Assembly (NCBI GenBank): GCA_964450355.1
Contig: CAYVDH010000213.1
Location: 1 to 5,384, forward strand
Source of the DNA: CAYVDH01 sp964450355
GTDB taxonomy: Bacteria; Bacteroidota; Bacteroidia; NS11-12g; UBA955
Length of the DNA stretch: 5,384 nucleotides
Direction: 5' to 3'
The translations under genes were made by a program, and so were the position numbers. The notes under the pieces are model-generated. The model was not told the origin of the DNA. It made no database searches and worked only from the letters and a program-made list of their open reading frames with translations. Shown here in pieces: positions 1-5,058 of this stretch (its first letter is position 1; every line of letters starts with the position of its first letter).

Positions 1-122
1 AAGTCGTCCAAATATTTGAGGAACAAAACCCAAGAAGTCTGCTCTACATAATCCAGTTCACTGCCACAACCGGCGTCCTTGTGCAGTATGTCGTCTATAT
101 TCTTAAAGGTCTGTTCAAACAT
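1..122 (-). CDS. hsdM: Type I restriction-modification methylase subunit HsdM, N-terminal part (runs off window)
   Basis: The first 40 residues are visible, starting MFEQTFKNIDDILHKDAG and continuing through CGSELDYVEQTSWVLFLKYLDD. This is the characteristic opening of HsdM, whose N-terminal helical domain precedes the SAM-dependent N6-adenine methyltransferase domain. The protein acts in the cytoplasm with HsdS (specificity) and HsdR (nuclease/translocase), protecting host DNA and, in the full complex, restricting foreign DNA. The catalytic motifs (SAM-binding motif I and NPPF) lie beyond the window and cannot be checked, so whether the gene is intact is unknown. The ATG at 122-120 overlaps the stop of a short upstream ORF (TAATG), which suggests translational coupling or a shared leader. 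It is the next gene after the attC-like palindrome at 283-326, so it begins a new cargo block. Family assignment is from sequence recognition and is strong. Confidence 0.9.
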   Translation of the reverse strand, partial: MFEQTFKNIDDILHKDAGCGSELDYVEQTSWVLFLKYLDD

Positions 123-241
123 TAGCTATTTTCTTTTTTGTCAGTTTGTAAAGTTAGTATTCTGGTCGGTACGTTGTCTTGTGTATTGGGCAAAACCAAA
201 TATGCTAAATGTGTGGTTGGCATTTTTTTCTGTTGGTTCAT
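122..241 (-). CDS. Possible 39-residue ORF overlapping the hsdM start
   Basis: An ATG at 241-239 opens a frame of 39 residues (begins MNQQKKMPTTHLAYLVLP, ends TDKKENS). Its TAA stop overlaps the hsdM ATG by one base (TAATG), a geometry typical of coupled genes. It has no membrane segment or recognisable domain, and no Shine-Dalgarno site is obvious. A second ATG at codon 7 is an alternative start. The frame stays open back to a TGA at about 268, so a slightly longer product from a non-ATG start is possible. It may equally be untranslated leader of hsdM, since it lies between the palindrome at 283-326 and the methylase. I do not recognise it as any known family. Confidence 0.33.
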   Translation of the reverse strand: MNQQKKMPTTHLAYLVLPNTQDNVPTRILTLQTDKKENS

Positions 242-270
242 AGTTGCACTGTCGGTCGTTTTAGGGTTTC

Positions 271-340
271 ACATAACGTTTTGCATACCCGCAGACTGCC
301 CGCTTAGGGCAGCTTGACGGGTATGCTTTGTTCGATGTCG
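271..340 (-). repeat. attC-like imperfect palindrome 3' of the HTH-SPOR gene
   Basis: Two stacked stems are visible: GCATACCCG (283-291) pairs perfectly with CGGGTATGC (318-326), and CTGCCC (296-301) pairs with GGGCAG (307-312) around a 5-base loop. The stems are separated by an asymmetric internal loop (4 and 5 bases). Outside the stem, AAC (275-277) and GTT (330-332) sit symmetrically after short unpaired spacers of 5 and 3 bases. That order (AAC box, spacer, stem, loop, stem, spacer, GTT box) is the known layout of integron attC sites, although the full 7-base R-box consensus is only partly met. There is no T-run, so it is a poor intrinsic terminator. It lies 24 bases after the stop codon at 350, the place an attC site would occupy. 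Confidence 0.5.
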
Positions 341-349
341 TTTTCATTT

Positions 350-1789
350 TCATCTCAATTTACAAAGTCCATTATGGTAAATTGTCAATTTGTATTTTCC
401 GTCATCACAAAATTGTTCCCAACCATAAATTAAAGAAATTGCATCGTCATATTTCGTTTCAGTAAATTCATCTACAGTCAATCCAAACTTCCTCTCTTCA
501 TCTTCTTCAATTTCCAAAATTTTACTTTTATTAAAACCATGACTAATAAGTTGTTTTCTTTGAAATGCAGCTTCTCTTATGTCACTATAAATTTTTACAA
601 TTAAAAAATACTTATTGTCTTGGTTGTAACGGGCAACAAAATAATTTTCCGATTCATGGTCATTGTTGTCTTCTTCGATTAGCCTTGAAACATAATCATT
701 CTTTTTTACTAAGTAATAACAATTATCATCTTCTTCTATTATTTCAATCTTTGCCAGACTATCTGCAATTTCTTGTTGCCGAATTAATGAATCTATTATC
801 CTTTTTTGTTCTTCCCCTTGCTTCAAGGAATCAATTACGAATTGTTCTCTTTCTTGGATTTGAAGGATTGAATCAGATGTAATTGAACTTAAATTTTCTC
901 CTTCAACGCCATTTTGGTTATTCTTAACATTATTACAAGAGTCGAAATTGAAAATGGTTATCGACATGCTTAGAAAAGTAAATATTACTAATCCTCCTTT
1001 AATTGTAGTGTTGTAATAAACATACATTGCAGCAGCAGTTGCCAAAACTGCTAATATTCTTTTTCTCCTTTCTTTGTCTTTTATTTGCTGGACTTTATCA
1101 TTTAAGGCAAGAAATAATGCAATCATTTGGCTGTTACTCAGATACTCTTTTTGATTTTGGAAAATCTCCAAAAATTGTTTCTTTGTCTCTTCCAAGGTCG
1201 ACGCAACCTTACTCTCAGTTTCAGTTGGACCCTCCTTATCACCATTAAAGACATTTATCATTTGAAAAACGATGTTATTGTTACTGTCTTTGTTTATATT
1301 TAATGTGTTTGATACGCTTTGATTAAATGGAATGTAAAATTTCTTAAAATCAACAACTCTTATCTTAGTAACAACCCATAAAAAGGCGGATAAGAAAAAT
1401 GTTGCAATGGTCAAAATAATCTTTTCAAAGAACGAGTATATTTTCTTAGAACTTTTCTTCAATTGTGCAAATACTTTTGACCAATCTATGAATGGTTCTA
1501 TTTCAATTGGCTTGGGAGTTTCAATTTCGTTAATCCGATTGAAAAGATTTTCAGTTTCATTAGATAGAAGTCCTTCAAACCCAAAATGAAACCAAGCTTT
1601 GATGTAAAGCGAAATGTAATTTTCTTCTAACCAAAGAGAATTACTTATCGCTGAAACTCCAAATCCTTTGTCTCTCAATAATAGTATATGAGCACGTTGT
1701 CTAACATAATGTTCTTCATGGTCTTTGTAGAACTCAAAAAGTTTATCAAACTCATCTTTATTTAAGTCGATTTGCTGGGTCTGAAACAC
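350..1789 (-). CDS. HTH / transmembrane / coiled-coil / SPOR-like membrane protein
   Basis: This 479-residue protein has four visible regions. Residues ~8-76 resemble the helix-turn-helix of IS630-type transposases and related regulators (VRQRAHILLLRDKGFGVSAI, then a second helix and an aromatic-rich GFEGLL). Residues ~122-141 form a membrane helix. After a soluble stretch with an N-rich piece (DSNNNIVFQMINVF), two more hydrophobic segments lie at ~244-260 and ~264-282. Residues ~302-352 are a charged coiled coil with DSI/DSL triplets at 306, 320, 333 and 343. Residues ~392-455 (KYFLIVKIYSDIREAAFQRK onward) resemble a SPOR domain, a fold that binds denuded peptidoglycan in known families. The start is GTG at 1789-1787: a stop lies two codons upstream and no in-frame ATG occurs before residue 177. 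Only ATC separates it from the previous gene's TAA, in the same frame. An HTH followed by membrane helices suggests a membrane-tethered regulator or conflict-system sensor, but the function is not known. Confidence 0.8.
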   Translation of the reverse strand: MFQTQQIDLNKDEFDKLFEFYKDHEEHYVRQRAHILLLRDKGFGVSAISNSLWLEENYISLYIKAWFHFGFEGLLSNETENLFNRINEIETPKPIEIEPFIDWSKVFAQLKKSSKKIYSFFEKIILTIATFFLSAFLWVVTKIRVVDFKKFYIPFNQSVSNTLNINKDSNNNIVFQMINVFNGDKEGPTETESKVASTLEETKKQFLEIFQNQKEYLSNSQMIALFLALNDKVQQIKDKERRKRILAVLATAAAMYVYYNTTIKGGLVIFTFLSMSITIFNFDSCNNVKNNQNGVEGENLSSITSDSILQIQEREQFVIDSLKQGEEQKRIIDSLIRQQEIADSLAKIEIIEEDDNCYYLVKKNDYVSRLIEEDNNDHESENYFVARYNQDNKYFLIVKIYSDIREAAFQRKQLISHGFNKSKILEIEEDEERKFGLTVDEFTETKYDDAISLIYGWEQFCDDGKYKLTIYHNGLCKLR

Positions 1790-1792
1790 GAT

Positions 1793-2077
1793 TTAATTTT
1801 TTTGATTTATTTCATTTCTATCGCCCTCGATTTTTAATTCATTTTCTTTATTTGTATCGGCTTTGCCTGATTTTTGTATAGATTGGTCAACTGTATTATA
1901 GTTTCCTTTTATGCTACTTTTGTTTGATTTTTTTTGGTAGGAAATATATCCGATTAGTATGATTATTAATCCCAAAGTAGCAATTACTGGTTCATTCTCG
2001 TAATTGGTTTTTATCATCCAATTAATCGAAAATCCTAATGAAATAATTATGATGATTAATACGAGAGTGTTTTTCAT
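1793..2077 (-). CDS. Small two-helix membrane protein with C-terminal G-x-x-N-x-[VI]-x-Q motifs
   Basis: From the ATG at 2077-2075 the product is 94 residues (MKNTLVLIIIIISLGFSINW...). It has two membrane helices, ~5-22 and ~31-47, and a hydrophilic, Asn/Lys-rich tail. The tail holds two copies of a short motif, IKGNYNTVDQ and IEGDRNEINQ, that fit G-x-x-N-x-[VI]-x-Q. Similar Asn-rich beta-type motifs are seen in proteins of bacterial conflict systems, so that link is a guess. An in-frame ATG at 2152 would add 25 residues (MCCVKTKKYY...). I prefer 2077 because the shorter form begins with a proper membrane anchor after an A-rich leader, the extra stretch covers recombinase-tail remnant, and a TATAAT box lies within it. 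The gene is followed after three bases, in the same frame, by the HTH-SPOR gene, so the two almost certainly form one operon. I do not recognise a named family. Confidence 0.7.
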   Translation of the reverse strand: MKNTLVLIIIIISLGFSINWMIKTNYENEPVIATLGLIIILIGYISYQKKSNKSSIKGNYNTVDQSIQKSGKADTNKENELKIEGDRNEINQKN

Positions 2078-2119
2078 TTTTTTCTTTTTAATGACATCGA
2101 ACTTAGTTATCTCCGCATG

Positions 2120-2147
2120 ATTATAGTACTTTTTCGTTTTTACACAA
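2120..2147 (-). promoter_or_regulatory. Possible promoter for the two-gene membrane operon
   Basis: On the minus strand TTGTGT (2147-2142) is followed after 16 bases by TATAAT (2125-2120), about 43 bases before the preferred ATG at 2077. It matches the sigma-70 type rather than the TTTG / TAnnTTTG pattern common in Bacteroidota, so it may be chance in AT-rich DNA. If real, it would rule out the longer start at 2152. Confidence 0.3.
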
Positions 2148-2265
2148 CACATCTAAGGGGCTTTGCACATTACTCATCCCCTTTTTACTTACCTGAGTTA
2201 TAGTATTCGGTGATTTTACCGTCTTTATGACCCAGCAATTCTTGAATGATGCGCAAGTACCTATA
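2140..2265 (-). pseudogene. Tyrosine recombinase C-terminal remnant (repeat unit A)
   Basis: Reading the minus strand from about 2265, the frame gives YLRIIQELLGHKDGKITEYY then NSGK and a stop at 2187-2185. This is the end of a tyrosine recombinase (XerC/D or phage integrase type). LGH carries the late catalytic His, and one of the two tyrosines in TEYY lines up with the nucleophile. After the stop, a frame shifted by one base reads VQSPLD (about 2168-2151), matching the tail of the copy at 5059-5193, so the piece is frameshifted and decayed. Nothing of the core domain (Arg, Lys, HxxR) is present. It lies directly upstream of the two-gene membrane operon and overlaps the longer possible start of its first gene. 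Confidence 0.7.
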
Positions 2266-2308
2266 AAAGTTTAGCAATGAAATCGGTTGCAATATAACAG
2301 TTATTCAT
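2261..2308 (-). other. Conserved 15-codon micro-ORF in repeat unit A
   Basis: The frame reads MNNCYIATDFIAKLL and a TAG stop. A GGAGGG stretch lies 3 bases before the ATG. The equivalent place in unit C (5200-5247) reads MNSCYIATDFIAKIL and TAA. Six of 48 bases differ between the copies and only two residues change, both conservatively. It could be a leader peptide, or simply DNA kept for another reason such as a recombination site. Confidence 0.35.
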
Positions 2309-2330
2309 TTGCCCTCCAATAGTTTGAAAA
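2270..2330. repeat. 61 bp conserved block, copy 1 of 2 (unit A)
   Basis: Runs from TTTAGCAATGAAATCGGT to CCAATAGTTTGAAAA. It matches 5209-5269 at 55 of 61 positions without gaps. It sits between the terminator block and the recombinase tail, and contains the 15-codon micro-ORF. Unit B keeps only a CCCCCAATA-like trace at about 3231-3239. Confidence 0.85.
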
Positions 2331-2349
2331 AAAATACCCCACCCAACAC

Positions 2350-2384
2350 AAAAAAGCCCTCACCATTTCCGGCAAGGGCTTTTT
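2350..2384. terminator. Bidirectional intrinsic terminator (unit A)
   Basis: AAAAAAGCCCT (2350-2360) and AGGGCTTTTT (2375-2384) form a stem with an imperfect upper part. ACCC/GGGT at 2341-2344 and 2385-2388 can extend it. A and T runs flank it, so it can stop transcription on both strands. For minus-strand genes it would insulate the membrane operon from the four-helix gene upstream. Confidence 0.75.
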
Positions 2385-2429
2385 GGGTAATACAGCGTAC
2401 CGTTGTTTAATTTCTACCAAACCATAAAC
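2350..2429. repeat. ~80 bp terminator-containing repeat, copy 1 of 3 (unit A)
   Basis: Begins AAAAAAGCCCTCACCATTTC, continues through AATACAG and CCGTTGT, and ends ACCATAAAC. It aligns over its full length with 3312-3390 and 5292-5370, with one inserted base. The three copies lie 0.96 and 1.98 kb apart and separate the cargo blocks, so they are dispersed unit boundaries rather than a tandem array. Confidence 0.9.
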
Positions 2430-2565
2430 GCTACAAAGTCGTCAATTTGATTGTAAAGTCATTACAAGAGAAATATGGCAAGTTTGAATGAACGTCCGTT
2501 GATTAATAAGTTTGTAAAAGTTTTGGAGGTAATGTTTGGGGGGGTGCGAAGGCAGAGATTTTTAC

Positions 2566-2585
2566 CACTGAACTTCATTCGGAGA
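2566..2585. repeat. 20 bp conserved boundary element, copy 1 of 2
   Basis: CACTGAACTTCATTCGGAGA matches 3489-3508 at 19 of 20 bases. Both copies are preceded by a G-run, TGCGA and a GATTTT-type stretch, so the similarity extends to about 45 bp. It marks the outer end of the repeat unit facing the preceding gene's 3' side. Confidence 0.8.
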
Positions 2586-2624
2586 ACAGAACTTCCACTT
2601 TGCATAAACGTGACAGCGAAGCAT

Positions 2625-2670
2625 GGAACTCCCGTTTCGCAAACCCCTTGTTAGTGGACGGTTTGCAGTT
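2625..2670. repeat. Palindrome 3' of the four-helix gene
   Basis: GCAAACC (2639-2645) pairs perfectly with GGTTTGC (2660-2666) around a 14-base loop. AACT (2627-2630) and AGTT (2667-2670) could form an outer stem, but with an 8-base bulge on one side only. There is no T-run. It lies 34 bases after the stop at 2701, the same relative place as the palindromes after the other cargo genes, but it is the weakest of the three. Confidence 0.4.
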
Positions 2671-2700
2671 AGCTCTAAAAACTATAGTTACACGTTTTAC

Positions 2701-3063
2701 CTACCAACTACCCTCTTTTTTCATAGCAAAGTATGTCCATGTAGCACCGGCAAAATCAATGGCGGCAAATATCAGCATGACAGGTTCCATCATTTGGAGA
2801 TAAACAAATGCAGAAAAGAAAAAGATAATCGTACAACGAATACAAGCGGTAACTTTGAAAATGATGGGAAGATTATGTCTTGCAGCAACTATATAATAAA
2901 CTGATAGTGCCATTAATAAAATTCCGGATAATCTTATCCACACTTCACTTGTATTTTCCACACCGATTACTGTTAGGAAAACATTAGGAATTATCAAGAG
3001 TGTTGCCCCAACAAGGGTTAGGTAAACACCAAATACGAGAACACTTTTGGCGGAATGCGTCAT
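2701..3063 (-). CDS. Small four-helix integral membrane protein, function unknown
   Basis: The 120-residue product is almost entirely hydrophobic, with four likely membrane helices: ~7-33 (SVLVFGVYLTLVGATLLIIP), ~41-60 (VWIRLSGILLMALSVYYIVA), ~66-88 and ~91-113. Between the first two, LTVIGVENTSEVWIRLSGIL resembles the loop of small uncharacterised bacterial membrane proteins. Short, charged ends (MTHSAKS and MKKEGSW) suggest both termini are cytoplasmic. There is no catalytic or transport motif, and I cannot give a family name. The ATG at 3063-3061 follows an A-rich leader (AACTTTAACAAAAAAACA), usual for Bacteroidota. The gene stands alone between repeat units B and A, with terminators on both sides, so it should be monocistronic. 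The length looks complete, with no sign of truncation. Confidence 0.75.
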   Translation of the reverse strand: MTHSAKSVLVFGVYLTLVGATLLIIPNVFLTVIGVENTSEVWIRLSGILLMALSVYYIVAARHNLPIIFKVTACIRCTIIFFFSAFVYLQMMEPVMLIFAAIDFAGATWTYFAMKKEGSW

Positions 3064-3311
3064 TGTTTTTTTGTTAAAGTTAAAAAAATAGTTACTGAAA
3101 ATTTGTCAAAATGCATTGATTTATTTGTGAGTTTTCTCAATCTATGTTCGTTTAGCTCATTCACTCAAAGTTGGCATTGTTCCCAACTTGCCGTTATCTT
3201 AAGCTCAGACTCATGTTTATTGCCCATATCCCCCCAATAAGGCAACACCCACACAACTCACAATTTGCAAATATACACCAAAATCTAAAAATAACAACCC
3301 ATCAAACACAC
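3064..3311. other. Leader and upstream region of the four-helix gene
   Basis: No gene is supported here. On the minus strand there is a TTGACA (3109-3104) about 41 bases before the ATG, followed by T-rich DNA without a clean -10. Further upstream, a CCCCCAATA trace (3231-3239) matches the edge of the 61 bp block in units A and C. No recombinase-tail sequence is detectable, so unit B has lost it or never had it. Confidence 0.5.
3104..3109 (-). promoter_or_regulatory. Possible -35 element upstream of the four-helix gene
   Basis: A perfect TTGACA on the minus strand, about 41 bases before the start codon at 3063. The -10 position is only T-rich (TTTTTA), and the Bacteroidota TAnnTTTG box is missing, so this is weak. 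Confidence 0.2.
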
Positions 3312-3346
3312 AAAAAAGCCCTCACCATTTCCGGCAGGGGCTTTTT
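3312..3346. terminator. Bidirectional intrinsic terminator (unit B)
   Basis: AAAAAAGCCCT pairs with GGGGCTTTTT, with two extra CC/GG pairs near the ATTTCC loop and two mismatches between. A and T runs on both sides. It would end minus-strand transcription from the metalloprotease unit before the four-helix gene. Confidence 0.75.
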
Positions 3347-3390
3347 AGCAATACAGTTCACCGTTGTCTAATTGTTACCGAACCATAAAC
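3312..3390. repeat. ~80 bp terminator-containing repeat, copy 2 of 3 (unit B)
   Basis: Aligns with 2350-2429 and 5292-5370. Shared islands include the GCCCTCACC stem arm, AATACAGTTCACCGTTGTCTAA (identical to copy C) and ACCATAAAC (shared with copy A). It continues with GGGATCAGA, matched at the window's end in unit C. Confidence 0.9.
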
Positions 3391-3488
3391 TTAAAGGGAT
3401 CAGACTAATCGCTTTGTCCTTTCGTGTTGTTGGTGTGAGTTTGAAACTAATAAAGTATACGGGGGTTTGCGATGAAGAGGATTTTAAG

Positions 3489-3508
3489 CACTAAACTTCA
3501 TTCGGAGA
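3489..3508. repeat. 20 bp conserved boundary element, copy 2 of 2
   Basis: CACTAAACTTCATTCGGAGA, one mismatch from 2566-2585, preceded by GGGGG, TGCGA and GATTTTAAG as in unit A. It lies 42 bases from the palindrome arm at 3550-3558; the equivalent gap in unit A is 54 bases. Confidence 0.8.
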
Positions 3509-3538
3509 GCTAAACTTTTAAACTTCCGTATAATGGTT

Positions 3539-3600
3539 GCACTCCCGCTACCGCCGCCTTCGTTGGCTTCGAGTTAGATTTTGGCGGCGGTTGGGTGTGT
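3539..3600. repeat. GC-rich imperfect palindrome 3' of the metalloprotease gene
   Basis: ACCGCCGCC (3550-3558) pairs perfectly with GGCGGCGGT (3583-3591) around a 24-base loop. After a small bulge, an outer arm GCACTCCC (3539-3546) pairs with GGGTGTGT (3593-3600) with one mismatch and one wobble. It is far more GC-rich than its surroundings and starts 36 bases after the stop at 3637. Lack of a following T-run on the minus strand argues against a simple terminator. Position and bulged shape fit an attC-like site, though clear AAC/GTT boxes are not seen. Confidence 0.5.
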
Positions 3601-3636
3601 ACGTTTTTCTCAGCGTTTACTTTCAGGGATGAGAAT

Positions 3637-4995
3637 CTAACAACAACATGGGCATAATAAATGGCCACTAAATGTAACATCAACAATATTTCGGAAGTCC
3701 CCGTTATCGCTTTTCACAATTGTTTTGACTATGACTCCCTTTTTTAATTTGATATTCAATGAAACAGATACAGTATCCCTTCTTCCAAACTGCTCTAAAC
3801 TGGGTGACCAATCGGTTTTTGCATCCGCCTTCTCACTCATTATTGTTCCGATAATATCCCAATCAGCCATTAAATGCACCCAGACATTTTTTGATGTTCC
3901 TCCATCAACAAGAGAATCCTTTTGAAATGACATACTAAAATTATAGATTCCATCTACTGGGCAAGTAAATACTTTTCCATCAAACGCTGATGATTCATTT
4001 GCTAGAATTTTTGTGTATTGCAATAAATGTTCCCCACCTTGTGATTTATGTCTATCAATACTTGCGCCAAAGGCAACACATTTTGGACAACACACATTTT
4101 CTGTATACTGTTTTACACTCAACTTGTCCAAAGAATAATGGATGGTTGCAATTTGTAGAGTAGAAATTGACCAAGATTCTTTACCTCCCATCAAATTATT
4201 ATTTGGGGCTGAAGAAGGGATTGGGCATACTTTCGTTGGAAAGCATCCATGTATATCATATAAATAGAATGGGTCGCTTTCATTACAATTTGCACCTCCG
4301 TAAGTGTGTGGCAATCCCAATGCATGCCCTATCTCATGCGCAAAATGCTGCGCCCAACCGTAACCAACTGTATTATAATTTGCTTGGCTAGGCATTTTGT
4401 GCCATGAATGTATGTATTGCTTAAAATTTAGGTTGCTTGAAGGAAATTGGGTATAGCCAGCTGCCCATTGATTGGTATCTGGAGCGGTAATAAAAATATT
4501 CAGTTGAGAATCCATCGAACTATCCCTTTGCAACATTGCATTCAGCAACAATGAATATCCTTCGTTTATTGCTTGATTTGCAAGATTATCGTCTTTATAA
4601 AATTCTATTCTATTTAATAGAAATCGGACTCTTGAATCAAGTCGCTGTTGTAAAGCCGGATTTGAATTGCATATGTGTAAATAATTTGGAGGCTGCATTT
4701 GATTAGTATAAATCTCATTTATCCATTCAAACATTTGTTTAAACTCACCAATATTTTTCTTGCTGAAATTTTTAGTTTCTGCTTGATTTCGAAAAATGTG
4801 CAGATTAATGCAAATAAACTTTAGAGGTTTATCACCTATCGGTATATAATCGGTTAATTGGAATGGCATTCTAGTCTGAAGGTCAATAGATAATTTCTCC
4901 TCCTTGCACAGACACTGATGTTCGATAAAAGAAGGAACAGTTTTTTTATCTGTTGAATTAGACGATACTGTTTTGTCAATTTTTGTCTTTTTCAT
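3637..4995 (-). CDS. Metzincin zinc metalloprotease (pappalysin/M43-like) fused to a C1q-like domain
   Basis: The 452-residue product carries HEIGHALGLPHTY at 220-232. In metzincins this motif supplies the three zinc-binding histidines (H220, H224, H230) and the catalytic base (E221). A following Cys-bearing loop and NNLMGG, with M269 as the likely Met-turn, complete the site. Upstream, LKFICINLHIFR (58-69), VRFLLNRIEFY (123-133) and LNIFITAPDTNQWAAGYTQF (165-184) match the core strands of pappalysin-like proteases. Residues ~307-447 read as a C1q-like jelly roll: VAFGAS, ILANESSAFDGKVFTCPVDG, IYNFSMSF, a LKKG turn and a final FSGHLL. A CCPKC segment (302-306) joins the domains and the protein ends LLCPCCC. 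There is no signal peptide or hydrophobic N-terminus, which is odd for such a protease. The ATG at 4995-4993 follows an A-rich leader. The gene is solitary, 63 bases after a recombinase remnant. Substrate and export route are unknown. Confidence 0.88.
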   Translation of the reverse strand: MKKTKIDKTVSSNSTDKKTVPSFIEHQCLCKEEKLSIDLQTRMPFQLTDYIPIGDKPLKFICINLHIFRNQAETKNFSKKNIGEFKQMFEWINEIYTNQMQPPNYLHICNSNPALQQRLDSRVRFLLNRIEFYKDDNLANQAINEGYSLLLNAMLQRDSSMDSQLNIFITAPDTNQWAAGYTQFPSSNLNFKQYIHSWHKMPSQANYNTVGYGWAQHFAHEIGHALGLPHTYGGANCNESDPFYLYDIHGCFPTKVCPIPSSAPNNNLMGGKESWSISTLQIATIHYSLDKLSVKQYTENVCCPKCVAFGASIDRHKSQGGEHLLQYTKILANESSAFDGKVFTCPVDGIYNFSMSFQKDSLVDGGTSKNVWVHLMADWDIIGTIMSEKADAKTDWSPSLEQFGRRDTVSVSLNIKLKKGVIVKTIVKSDNGDFRNIVDVTFSGHLLCPCCC

Positions 4996-5058
4996 TTTTT
5001 AAGTTTTATTATTAACCATTGTTACTGAGAAAGTTTCGCAAATACCCAAAGGTGGGGA

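Larger units (their letters stand above)
2430..2700. other. Gene-free spacer between the four-helix gene and repeat A
   Basis: No convincing gene on either strand; the plus-strand frames here overlap the repeat and the end of the four-helix gene. It contains a G-run followed by TGCGA (about 2538-2548), the 20-base conserved element at 2566-2585 and the palindrome at 2639-2666. About 100 bases (2430-2530) show nothing I recognise. Confidence 0.6.

Noticed and set aside
565..1589. Plus-strand ORFs of 60-105 codons at 565-882, 1027-1248 and 1407-1589
   Set aside because: They lie antisense within the 479-residue gene, have low-complexity Leu/Phe-rich translations and no domain; they are shadows of the real frame.
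1576..1768. Transposase remnant within the HTH-SPOR gene
   Set aside because: The IS630-like resemblance is limited to the HTH; no DDE catalytic domain follows, and the frame continues intact into membrane and coiled-coil regions, so it is a domain of this protein rather than a broken insertion sequence.
3165..3227. 20-codon ORF (MGNKHESELKITASWEQCQL) in unit B at the place of the micro-ORF
   Set aside because: Its sequence is unrelated to the 15-residue peptides of units A and C, and the G-run lies only 2 bases before the ATG, too close for a normal ribosome binding site.
2600..3371. Plus-strand ORFs at 2600-2803, 2623-2904, 3055-3240 and 3171-3371
   Set aside because: They overlap the four-helix gene, its leader or the repeat/terminator block and show no recognisable protein features.
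3539..3600. Intrinsic terminator for the metalloprotease gene
   Set aside because: The stem is strong but the 24-base loop is long and no T-run follows on the minus strand; the clear terminator is further down at 3312-3346.
3725..4391. Plus-strand ORFs at 3725-3925 and 4167-4391
   Set aside because: Antisense to the metalloprotease, whose catalytic motif and C1q-like domain firmly fix the coding strand.
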